Shown: positions 7,740 through 15,211 of the stretch, piece after piece
How positions within the stretch are numbered: the stretch's first letter is position 1
How the letters are laid out: every line of letters starts with the position of its first letter
Origin: Salininema proteolyticum
GTDB lineage: Bacteria > Actinomycetota > Actinomycetes > Mycobacteriales > Micromonosporaceae
NCBI RefSeq assembly: GCF_042685645.1
Contig: NZ_JBHUNX010000001.1
Coordinates: 1,550,001 to 1,614,000, forward strand
Direction: 5' to 3'
Length of the DNA stretch: 64,000 nt
Position numbers and translations under genes: made by a program
Notes under the pieces: model-generated
Told to the model about the DNA's origin: nothing
What the model saw: the letters and a program-made list of their open reading frames with translations, nothing else
Databases searched by the model: none

Positions 7740-8568
7740 ACTAAATCTGTCCTTCATGGATCGTGAGGGCGATCCATGCATGGGCGGCCTGGCCGACCTT
7801 CTGCGGGCTGCACCGTGATCGGTTGAAGATGGCCCACTTCTTGAGCTGGGCGAAGCCTCGTTCGACCAGCGCTCGGATCGAGTTGACGACGTAGTTGTGT
7901 CGGAGCTTCGCCTCAGGGAGGTTGCGGCCTCTGATCGGTGTGGTGACGCCGGGGCCGGCGCCGATGTAGCCCTTGTCGGCGAAGATCTCCAGGTCAACCT
8001 TCCTGGCCAGGGTGAACACGCCATCAGCTCGCGCGGCGGTGAGATCGTGGACCGAACCAGGGTAGGCCGTCCCCAGCCACAGAAGATTCCCGTCAAGGTC
8101 GGTGATGCCCTGGAGAGTGACGGAGTGGTGCTTGTGCTTGGCACACCAGTGCCGGTCGACCTGCTCTCTCCAGGGGATGTCGGGGTCGCGGTAGTCGTGG
8201 AGGCGATCGGTTTCGCAGCAGGTTCCGTCCAGCAGGATCGTGCGGAGCCCACGTGAGCAGGCTGTCCATAGCGCCGCTTCCAGGCTGGGGGCGAGGGCGG
8301 CGAGGAGGTCGAGGACTTCACGGATGTAGCGCCAGGCGGTGGCGATCCCGACGCCGAATCCGGAGGCCAGCTCCGCGAGGGTGTCGTGTTTGACGAGGTA
8401 GACGAGGGCGAGCTTGGCCTGCCCGGCAGGGCCGAGCTTGCGCCAGTGGGTGCCGATGGCCGCCCGACGCTTCCTGATCAGGCGGGCAGTGAGCTGCAGA
8501 CTTGCTTCCGAGAGGTTGATTGAGGCACGATAGTGCACTGGGGCTCCTTGTAACAGGCGGATTTAGAA
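7740..8568 (-). mobile_element. IS5-type insertion sequence (copy 1)
   Basis: It holds one DDE transposase gene. Candidate short terminal inverted repeats are CTAAATCTGTC at 7740 and the complement of GGCGGATTTAG at 8558-8568 (CTAAATCCGCC, two mismatches). Boundaries are approximate and no clear target duplication is visible. It sits directly left of the IS21 element. Confidence 0.65.
7741..8538 (-). CDS. IS5-type transposase (DDE_Tnp_4-like)
   Basis: 265 aa. The N-terminal half has a helix-turn-helix typical of these enzymes (TLAELASGFGVGIATAWRYI). The catalytic DDE residues can be placed in TILLDGTCCE, EIFADKGYIGAG and LVERGFAQLKKW. Translation starts at GTG 8538, preceded by AAGGAG; that Shine-Dalgarno sequence lies inside the right arm of a hairpin (8542-8591), which should limit translation from read-through transcripts. 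The gene looks intact. Confidence 0.88.
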   Translation of the reverse strand: MHYRASINLSEASLQLTARLIRKRRAAIGTHWRKLGPAGQAKLALVYLVKHDTLAELASGFGVGIATAWRYIREVLDLLAALAPSLEAALWTACSRGLRTILLDGTCCETDRLHDYRDPDIPWREQVDRHWCAKHKHHSVTLQGITDLDGNLLWLGTAYPGSVHDLTAARADGVFTLARKVDLEIFADKGYIGAGPGVTTPIRGRNLPEAKLRHNYVVNSIRALVERGFAQLKKWAIFNRSRCSPQKVGQAAHAWIALTIHEGQI

Positions 8569-8591
8569 CACCTGCATGTTTACAAGGAGCC
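8542..8591 (-). promoter_or_regulatory. hairpin that hides the ribosome binding site of the IS5-type transposase
   Basis: On the minus strand GGCTCCTTGTAA (8591-8580) pairs perfectly with TTACAAGGAGCC (8553-8542), with an inner CAGG/CCTG stem. The second arm contains AAGGAG, the Shine-Dalgarno site for GTG 8538. A transcript entering from outside would fold it away; one starting inside the loop would not. Confidence 0.7.
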
Positions 8592-8741
8592 TTCCTGCTG
8601 TCCGAGGAGATTGTCAGCGGACAGGTCATTCTAGGTATTGACGGACAGTTCGGTCCGGCACCTGCGGACATTTCCGAGGTGTCAGCCACGGACAGATAAC
8701 CTGGGTGCCCCGTAACACAGGGTTTCCTAGAACATCTGTTC

Positions 8742-10226
8742 GTGAAGTCGAACGAGGAGATCATGGAAATCCTGGAAGCCTACGACCTGGTGAAGTCCTA
8801 CCGCAAGGCCGCCGCATTGGTCGGATGCAACCCCGATACCGTTGCGCGGTATGTGAAGCTGCGCGGCCAGGGCGTGGACCCGAAGAACCGCAAACCGCGG
8901 GCGAAGATCATCGACCGCTACATGCCCAAGATCGAAGAGCTGGTCGAGCGTTCCAAAGGCTTGGTCGGTGCCGACGTCGTCCACGACAAGATCACCGCCA
9001 TTGGCTTCAAAGGCGACGAACGAACGACCCGCCGCGCGGTGTCCGCAGCGAAGAAGTCCTACCGCGACGGCAATAGGCGCGTCTTCCGTCCCTGGACACC
9101 GGAGCCGGGCTTGTGGGCGCAATTCGACTGGGGCGAGGGCCCGAAGGTCGACGGGCAGCGCACGTTCCTCTGGTGCGCATGGCTGGCCTGGTCGCGCTAC
9201 CGAGTCGTGATCCCTGTCTGGGACAAGAAGATCCCCACCATCGCCGCGTGCCTGGATGAGACGTTCCGCCGCTTCGGCGGCGTCCCGGACAACGTCCTGA
9301 CCGACAACGAGAAGACCGTCACCGTCGACCATATCGCCCGCCTGCCGGTGCTCAACAGCGACATGGCCGCCATCGGCCGGTTCTACGGGACCACCATCAA
9401 GACCTGCCTGCCGGCTGACCCGCAGTCGAAGGGCGGATCGGAAGCCACCGTCCGGCTGGCCAAACGCGACCTGCTGCCCACCGGCGTCAACCTCCGACCC
9501 CACTACGGGTCGTTCGGCGACCTGCAAGCCGCCGCCGAGGCGTTCTGCGAGAGGATCAACGCAGACATCCATCGCGAGACCCGCCGGGCCCCGGCCGAGG
9601 CGCTTTTCGAGGAGCGCACCCGCCTCCACCTGATCCCCGAGCAGGCCTACACCGCGGCGTTCGGTCAGACTCGCCAGGTCAGCCGCGACTCCACGATCTC
9701 GTTCAACGGCGTCCGCTACTCCGTTCCCTACCAGCACATCGACGGGACAGTCTGGGTCCGCCTGGCCGGAGACGAGGTCGTCATCGCTGCCGTCGTCGAA
9801 GGGTCCGCCCGCGAGATCGCCCGCCATGACGTCTCCACACCGGGCAGGCCGAGTATCAAGGACGAGCACTACCCGCCCTCCTCGAGGGGCATTCGCCGGG
9901 CCAGGGCCACCAACCCCGATGAAGAGGCGTTCCTCGCCATCGGCCCGGCCGCCGAGATATGGCTGGTCGCCGCAGCCGCCGCCGGAACAGTACGGATGCG
10001 CCTGAAGATGCGCCACGCGGTCGAAGCCTCCGCCATCTACGGTCCCGAGGCGGTCAACCGCGCCCTCGCGGCAGCCTCCGAGGCCGAACGGTTCGACGAG
10101 CACGCCATCGAAGACATCATCGAGTACCAGCGGTTCGAGGCCCGCACCGGTGAGATCACCCGCGCTTCCGAAGAGCACTCCCTCCAGCCGGGAACCGGCG
10201 CCTGGGCGTCGTTCGGAGCCAACTAA
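8742..10226 (+). CDS. istA: IstA, IS21-family transposase
   Basis: 494 aa, the usual IstA length. An N-terminal helix-turn-helix (YRKAAALVGCNPDTVARYVK) is followed by the retroviral-type catalytic core, with acidic residues in WAQFDWGEG, NVLTDNEKT and KGGSEATVRLAKRD, and a C-terminal Mu-type beta-barrel region. It starts at GTG 8742; a second in-frame ATG follows seven codons later. IstA works with IstB, an AAA+ helper, to move the element. As istB is interrupted here, this copy is probably unable to move on its own. Confidence 0.93.
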   Translation: MKSNEEIMEILEAYDLVKSYRKAAALVGCNPDTVARYVKLRGQGVDPKNRKPRAKIIDRYMPKIEELVERSKGLVGADVVHDKITAIGFKGDERTTRRAVSAAKKSYRDGNRRVFRPWTPEPGLWAQFDWGEGPKVDGQRTFLWCAWLAWSRYRVVIPVWDKKIPTIAACLDETFRRFGGVPDNVLTDNEKTVTVDHIARLPVLNSDMAAIGRFYGTTIKTCLPADPQSKGGSEATVRLAKRDLLPTGVNLRPHYGSFGDLQAAAEAFCERINADIHRETRRAPAEALFEERTRLHLIPEQAYTAAFGQTRQVSRDSTISFNGVRYSVPYQHIDGTVWVRLAGDEVVIAAVVEGSAREIARHDVSTPGRPSIKDEHYPPSSRGIRRARATNPDEEAFLAIGPAAEIWLVAAAAAGTVRMRLKMRHAVEASAIYGPEAVNRALAAASEAERFDEHAIEDIIEYQRFEARTGEITRASEEHSLQPGTGAWASFGAN

Positions 10227-10230
10227 AAAA

Positions 10231-10264
10231 CGCCCCGAACCCGGCCAGAGATGGGTTCGAGGCG
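10231..10264 (+). terminator. hairpin between istA and istB
   Basis: CGCCCCGAACCC (10231-10242) pairs with GGGTTCGAGGCG (10253-10264) with one mismatch and a 10-nt loop, right after the istA stop. It could attenuate transcription into istB. Confidence 0.45.
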
Positions 10265-10293
10265 CAACTACATCTAATTCAGAAAGGTAACCG

Positions 10294-10940
10294 ATGACCG
10301 ACACCGTCTCCACCCCTGCCCCGCCGAGAATGGCGGCGCCCGCATCGGCCGTCGCCGCCGTCACCGGCCAAGCCTTCGACGAGGCCGTCCACCTCACCAA
10401 ACGCCTCAAGATGCCGCACCTGCGCCGCGCGCTGGAAGAAGTCATCCCCACCGCCAAAGCGCAACGCTGGGATCCGGCCGAGATCGTCCGCGTCCTCCTG
10501 GCCGAAGAAGTCGCCGGACGCGACGCCTCCAACCTCCGCACCAGGCGCCGCCGCGCCGCGTTCCCGACCGGGAAGTCCTTCCACGTCTGGGACGAGACCG
10601 CCTCGTCCATCCCCATCCCCACCCAGCAAGCATTGAGAACGCTGGAATGGGTCGGGCGCCGGGAGAACTTCTGCATCTGCGGCCCCTCCGGGACAGGGAA
10701 ATCGCACCTCTGCGAAGCACTCGGGCAAAGCGCTGTCGACGCCGGCCTGGCCGTCTCCTGGTTCACCATCGAGGACCTCGGGGCGATCGTCCGTAAGCAC
10801 CGCGTCGACGACACCGTCGCCAAGGCGTTCAACAGGATCACCCGCGCCGACCTGATCATCGTCGACGACATCGGACTGCTCCCGGTCTCCGAAGACGCCG
10901 CCGAGGGCTTCTACCGCCTCGTTGACGCCGCCTATGAGAA
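10294..10940 (+). pseudogene. istB: istB, truncated by an IS5-type insertion
   Basis: About 215 codons of IstB-like AAA+ ATPase remain. Walker A is CGPSGTGKSHL and Walker B is LIIVDDIGLLP; the family continuation after DAAYEK is replaced by IS DNA (LSLESEPLRPIEKE belongs to the IS end). The missing part should hold the last 40-50 residues. The ATG at 10294 is preceded by GAAAGGTAACCG. The lost 3' end is not found on the far side of the insertion. Confidence 0.88.
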
Positions 10941-10980
10941 GCTGTCTTTGGAGTCGGAGCCCCTGCGGCCCATAGAAAAA

Positions 10981-11033
10981 GAGCCTCTGGTATCAGTCTT
11001 TCTTAACCACAAGATCGACAACCCCAGAGGCTC
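10981..11033 (+). promoter_or_regulatory. hairpin just ahead of the IS5-family transposase start
   Basis: GAGCCTCTGG (10981-10990) and CCAGAGGCTC (11024-11033) form a perfect 10-bp stem. The second arm holds AGAGG, the only Shine-Dalgarno-like sequence before the TTG start at 11036, which lies three bases after the stem. Same design as at 8542-8591. Confidence 0.6.
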
Positions 11034-11035
11034 CC

Positions 11036-11875
11036 TTGCATCCTACCTGCGACCCATGGCTTCACACGACCCGCACCTCCGTCTATCCGTCAGACTGCAC
11101 CGATGCAGAGTGGGCTCTGATCGCCCCGCTCCTGCCGGTCCCGGCCGCCTTGAGCGGACGAGGCGGGCATGAACACCACTGTCGTCGGGCGATCGTCGAC
11201 GCCATTCGGTACATCGCCGACTCCGGCACGAAATGGCGCAGCCTCCCGGTCGACTTCCCGCCGTTCAAGACCGTCTACGGGTTCTATTCGCGCTGGGTAT
11301 CAGCCGGTGTGTGGGACCGCATAAACACCGTCATTCGTGAAAAGCTCCGCTACGCCACCGGGCGGAAGGCCGAACCCTCAGCTGTCTCCATCGACTCCCA
11401 GTCGGTCAAGGCTGACATGACCGTTCCGGCCGCGACCAGGGGCTATGACGGCGGGAAGAAGATCAACGGCCGCAAAAGACACATCGCCGTCGACACCATG
11501 GGCCTGATCCTGGTCGTGATGGTCACCGGCGCCGGCGTCCAGGACCGGACCGCCGCCCGCGACCTCCTGTTCGCCCTATCGCAGCGGTTCCCGACCATCG
11601 CCCGAGTCTGGGCCGATAGCGGCTACCAGAGCCCGATTGCCGACCTCGCTCGAGAGCTCTATGGATTTGTCGTCGAGATCGTTTCTAAACTGGCAGGCCA
11701 GAGAGGGTTCGTGGTACAGCCACGCCGTTGGGTGGTGGAGAGATCCTTCGCCTGGCTCATGCACCGGCGCCGACTCTGCCGTGATTACGAGCGCAAGCCC
11801 GAGCACGCCGAGGGGTTCGTGCTGGTCGCCAGCATCTTCGTCATGGCCCGACAGCTATCCAAAATGGAATCATGA
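11036..11875 (+). CDS. IS5-family transposase
   Basis: 279 aa. It opens with the family hallmark SDCTDAEWALIAPLLP, then GTKWRSLPVDFPPFKTVYGF. Catalytic DDE residues fit SAVSIDSQSVK, ARVWADSGYQ and WVVERSFAWLMHRRRL. The start is TTG at 11036, immediately downstream of the hairpin; an ATG at 11056 is in another frame. No frameshift is seen, so the enzyme should be functional. Confidence 0.9.
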   Translation: MHPTCDPWLHTTRTSVYPSDCTDAEWALIAPLLPVPAALSGRGGHEHHCRRAIVDAIRYIADSGTKWRSLPVDFPPFKTVYGFYSRWVSAGVWDRINTVIREKLRYATGRKAEPSAVSIDSQSVKADMTVPAATRGYDGGKKINGRKRHIAVDTMGLILVVMVTGAGVQDRTAARDLLFALSQRFPTIARVWADSGYQSPIADLARELYGFVVEIVSKLAGQRGFVVQPRRWVVERSFAWLMHRRRLCRDYERKPEHAEGFVLVASIFVMARQLSKMES

Positions 11876-11892
11876 CCGCAGAGACGCCTTCT

Positions 11893-12537
11893 GAGACCGC
11901 GGCAGTGCTCGTCATCGCTGTTCCAGGTGGTGGAATCTAGGTCGCCCAGTATGTTCAGTAGGGTGTTGAGATTTGGGACGATGACGAGTCGGTCGTCTGT
12001 ACGCGCGACGAGTTCCTCTCTCAACGCCGTGTCCGTGAAGAACGCCTTCTTGTCGTTCGAGACGAAGAACGTCACGTGACCCTTGTCGTCTTCTGCCTGG
12101 TGGATTGCCGTCTCCAGCATCGTGACATCGCGGCCGTTGCCACCCTTATTGTCCGCAGGTGCCTGACGGCGGATCTCACGTCGCTGAGCCTTATCCGCAG
12201 CGCCAACCGGAGTTGGCACGGGTGGCCCAAACTTGGTGTTCAAGCCGCGGCGGAGAACCTCCTCAATCTGGTCGATCGAAGGAGCCGCCTCGTTGCATCC
12301 CGCCAGGTACGCTCCGCGGTCACTAGACCGGATTTTGAGGCCGGCAACCCAAGGAGGTAGAGCCCTCTTTCCTGAGGTATCGAGGTCGCGAATGCGCTGC
12401 CCCACGTACTCTTCGACCGCGAGCTCTGGAATTCGCACCAGTACTTGCCACCGCCTAGCGACAGCCTGGACGAGACGAAAGTGTGGTTTCGTCTCGCGCG
12501 CATCGCCGCGCACCGCGTTCGTGTCCAAGAGAATCAT
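11893..12537 (-). pseudogene. PIN-like domain protein, 3' end replaced by IS DNA
   Basis: The protein starts MILLDTNAVRGD, the aspartate-containing first strand of PIN nucleases, and continues with VRIPELAVEEYVGQRI (conserved E) and FFVSNDKKAFFTDTALREEL (conserved ND...D). This fits DUF4935-type PIN ribonucleases. The ATG at 12537 has GGGAGGA about 12 bases upstream. About 215 codons are native; then the frame runs into the IS5-family right end and stops within it at 11785. Loss of the last part suggests a damaged gene, although most of the PIN core survives. Confidence 0.65.
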
Positions 12538-12718
12538 GTCTCTGATTTTCCTCCCGTACGCGACGGTAGTGCATAACCCGAACGGGTGGCGCTCCGGCAG
12601 ACTTGTTGACCCAGTGCTGGTCACGACAGGGGATCTGTGGCGGAGGCACCTAGCTAGTGCAGGTCCATGGCCCATGAGAGACGATGGGATGTACGAGCTA
12701 CCGAAAAGGCTGTGATGA

Positions 12719-13093
12719 ATGATTTTCAACGACCTCACTGGCTCCTCCGTCGCAAAAATAGAGCACTACCTTCCAGTGACGATGAGGACGGACACCGGCT
12801 GGGTGATCCAGATTGAGAACGACATGCAGATGTCCATCACTGCGGCGGGCAGAGAGCAGCTCAACAGGGAGAGTCCTGAATTGCCCGGCCGGCTGAGAAA
12901 AGTTGTGGAAGAGTCCACGGTCACGGCGGCAACCATGACCGATGGAGTCCTCGAGCTGCAGTTCAGCTCGGGCATTGAACTCGTCGTGGAACCCGACCCG
13001 GAATTCGAGTCGTGGAACATCGTCGGCCCCAGCCGTCAGCGCGTCATCTGCGCACCCGGCGGCGAACTAGTCTACTTCCCGGGACTGGATTAA
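12719..13093 (+). CDS. small acidic protein, DUF6188-like, possible immunity-type protein
   Basis: 124 aa, acidic and soluble. The C-terminal pattern SGIELVVEPDPEFESWNIVG followed by VICAPGGELVYF resembles DUF6188-type proteins of actinobacteria, in which xPDPxxExWxxxGP and PGGE are conserved; this is from memory. AAAGG lies eight bases before the ATG. It is divergent from the PIN gene and its promoter must lie in the short space between them. Such small proteins often act as immunity proteins, but no partner toxin is adjacent. Confidence 0.6.
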   Translation: MIFNDLTGSSVAKIEHYLPVTMRTDTGWVIQIENDMQMSITAAGREQLNRESPELPGRLRKVVEESTVTAATMTDGVLELQFSSGIELVVEPDPEFESWNIVGPSRQRVICAPGGELVYFPGLD

Positions 13094-13585
13094 CGCTAGG
13101 CGAAATTTCATCGGCGGATCCAAGCGTGACAGCGGCCAACCGGTCCGCACGAGCGCATCGTTGGCCAACGGCAAGTGACTCGGCCCGCTGGAACCAGAGT
13201 TGTGAGGCGCCAGTCCGCGCGCCTCAGCCTTCCTGACCACGCGGGGTTGCCTCGGCGTTGGGCCCGCAAGCGGTGGTTGGTGCGCTCACGGGGCGAGACT
13301 CAACCGTCGAGAAATAAGTCTGGGTGATTGGCTTCATGGAACTCGGTGAGAGGATTTTGTTGCGAACCTGTGACGTTCTGAATTTTCAAACGTGGCTTCC
13401 ATATCTAATAGCTGACTGTGATCAGAAAGTTTCTTGCTGAGTTATTAAGTATCTATTGACTGTTTGTGCTGTTCTGTTCGGGGTGTCGGAAATTGCTCAA
13501 GAGGGGGAGCATTTCCCCATGCATTAACGTTTCCTAACATTGCGAAGCGAAAACTCTATGCCCTCAACCCCGATCAGGACCTCTG
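13094..13585. other. intergenic region ahead of the RHS operon
   Basis: No gene seen. The first half carries one copy of a 76-77-bp repeat (13165-13241). The second half (about 13310-13560) is clearly AT-richer than its surroundings and should contain the promoter of the large plus-strand operon starting at 13586; I cannot place -35 and -10 boxes with confidence. Confidence 0.55.
13165..13241 (-). repeat. left copy of a ~76-bp direct repeat flanking the RHS locus
   Basis: Compared with 27686-27761 about 88% of bases match, including CGCCAGTCCGCGCGCCT and AGCCTTCCTGACCACG. On the minus strand the copy begins with codons for RGQEG and a stop (TGA), the same last residues as the GntR protein whose gene ends in the right copy. 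It may be an old attachment site or a duplicated gene end. Confidence 0.75.
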
Positions 13586-15151
13586 ATGGAAGATTCTGTG
13601 CCCCTTACTCCCGCTGTCGTGCCCGCGATCGGTAGTAGTCGACGGTCGCGAAAGACCGTTATCCAGGTATCCGCTCTCGCTCTCCTGGCGAGTGTTGCTG
13701 CATTTTCAATTCCGAGTGCGGCTGTTGCGAATACCTGCCAGGGCGGGGTGGATTCGGACTTCAACGGTGACGGCAAACCTGACCTTGCGATTGCCGACCC
13801 GGACGCGACCGTTGACGGCCAAGTCCGCGCTGGACACGTCACTGTGGCCTACGGAGGTGGAGGGACGCAGGTCATTGACCAGCGCGAAACCCCGGGAAAC
13901 GATAACGGTGCCGGTGACCGGTTCGGGTTCGCCCTCGACTCCGTTGATTGGAACGATGACGGTTGTTCGGACCTGTTCGTGGGAGCACCTTTCGAGCTGT
14001 GGAACAACAACACGATCTCAGAGGCAGGCATGGTTGCCATGATTCCGGGGTCTCCCTCGGGGCTGGACGTGGCCAAGACCGAGCTGATCCACCAAGGCAA
14101 GTCGGCCGTGCCGGGCGGCGCGGAGGAGGGCGACCGGTTCGGGTACTCCATTGCCGCCGGCGTTGACGAGCGCGACAACCCGTTCGTGTTGATCGGTGCT
14201 CCGGGCGAGTCGATCGGTGCAGTGGAACGGGCGGGCATGGTCGTTTACGGCCGCCCGGGCGGTGAGTTCGCTTCAATTCACCAGGGCCATGACAACGTCG
14301 TCGGCGGCGCCGAAGTCAACGACATGTACGGTTATTCCCTGGCGGCCTCTGCGCGAGGATTCGTCATTGGCGCCCCTGGGGAGGCGATCGGTCCCAGCGA
14401 GTACGCGGGAGTGGCCCATGTGTTCAAGCATCCGGCCGATTTGTCGGTAGGAACTGTCTGGGGGGACTTGCAACAAGACACTCCCGGCATTAGCGGAGTC
14501 GCCGAAGCTGGGGACATGATGGGGTTTTCTGTTGACATGGTCGACTACAAGACCTCTAGCGGAGACTTCTCCAGCATCGTCGTGGTGGGCAACCCCGGTG
14601 AAGACGGCGGATATAAGGACCAGGGCGGAGTCTACGAGTTCACGGCCGACGGGTCGATCGTCGAAAAAGAGAATTTCGGGCAGGGGTCATCCGGAATCCC
14701 TGGCGCGCGGGAAGACGGGGACTTGTTCGGCGCCGGTCTGGCAGCGATCAACCGGAAACCGGGCTCTGTGCCGGCATGGTCGGACTTGTTGTTGGCCGTT
14801 GGGGTGCCTGGTGAGGATGTCACCAGCGACGATGGGGCTGAGCATGTCGACCGTGGGTGGGTGCAGACAGTCTCTTTGCTGACCTCTCCCGATGACCACA
14901 TTTCTTCCATCGATAAGAGTCTAGTGGAATCAGATGCGATGACCTGGCATTCGGGTTCACGGATTGGGGATGTGCTTCATGCGACGGCTACACATCTGTT
15001 TTTCACCGACTTCTCTGACGCGGCACCGGCTGTGTACGGAATCCCCTGGGACAACCTGTACGCCGGTGAAACTGAAACGGTGATCGTGTACAAGCCCGGT
15101 GAAGATGGAATCCCGGCCGACTCGGTCAACTTCGGCGCTGCTCTCGCCTAG
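13586..15151 (+). CDS. secreted FG-GAP repeat (integrin-alpha-like beta-propeller) protein
   Basis: 521 aa. A signal peptide (VIQVSALALLASVAAFSI, cleavage near AVA-NT) is followed by FG-GAP/VCBS-type repeats: DFNGDGKPDLAI with a DxDxDG calcium loop, then repeated blocks of the form G-(D/V)-x-FG-(Y/F)-S with GAPGE (DRFGFALDSVDWNDDG, DRFGYSIAAGVDE, DMYGYSLAASARG, DMMGFSVDM). These build a beta-propeller at the cell surface. It is the first gene of the plus-strand operon ahead of the LamG and RHS proteins, so it may help display or anchor the RHS protein. AGGACCTCTG precedes the ATG. Confidence 0.88.
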   Translation: MEDSVPLTPAVVPAIGSSRRSRKTVIQVSALALLASVAAFSIPSAAVANTCQGGVDSDFNGDGKPDLAIADPDATVDGQVRAGHVTVAYGGGGTQVIDQRETPGNDNGAGDRFGFALDSVDWNDDGCSDLFVGAPFELWNNNTISEAGMVAMIPGSPSGLDVAKTELIHQGKSAVPGGAEEGDRFGYSIAAGVDERDNPFVLIGAPGESIGAVERAGMVVYGRPGGEFASIHQGHDNVVGGAEVNDMYGYSLAASARGFVIGAPGEAIGPSEYAGVAHVFKHPADLSVGTVWGDLQQDTPGISGVAEAGDMMGFSVDMVDYKTSSGDFSSIVVVGNPGEDGGYKDQGGVYEFTADGSIVEKENFGQGSSGIPGAREDGDLFGAGLAAINRKPGSVPAWSDLLLAVGVPGEDVTSDDGAEHVDRGWVQTVSLLTSPDDHISSIDKSLVESDAMTWHSGSRIGDVLHATATHLFFTDFSDAAPAVYGIPWDNLYAGETETVIVYKPGEDGIPADSVNFGAALA

Positions 15152-15211
15152 CGACGCCCATCGAATCTGACACAGCCCCCTGCCCCCTGCTTGTGATGTG
15201 AAGAGGAATCC

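Larger units (their letters stand above)
8598..10940 (+). mobile_element. IS21-family element, right part lost
   Basis: istA is complete and istB is cut at about 10940 by an IS5-type element. Ahead of istA, between 8598 and 8700, GGACA-type repeats occur several times (TGTCAGCGGACAGG, GACGGACAGTT, GCGGACATTT, CACGGACAGAT), as expected for the multiple transposase sites of an IS21 left end. The left limit is an estimate and the right end is missing. Confidence 0.75.
10937..11892 (+). mobile_element. IS5-family insertion sequence (copy 2) inserted in istB
   Basis: Imperfect terminal repeats are visible: AGAAGCTGTCTTTGGAGTC at 10937-10955 and, on the other strand, AGAAGGCGTCTCTGCGGTC at 11892-11874 (15 of 19 match). 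Between them is one DDE transposase gene. The left flank is istB and the right flank is a PIN-domain gene, so the two sides do not belong together. Confidence 0.75.

Noticed and set aside
8727..10871. 714-codon minus-strand frame across istA and istB
   Set aside because: Antisense shadow of GC-rich IstA/IstB coding sequence; composition Val/Gly/Arg-rich with no motifs.
13165..13241. tRNA gene in the repeat (complement has AAGGCGCGCGGACT and GGTTC-A words)
   Set aside because: The T-arm and acceptor stems do not pair in either copy and no anticodon arm can be drawn; treated as a plain repeat.
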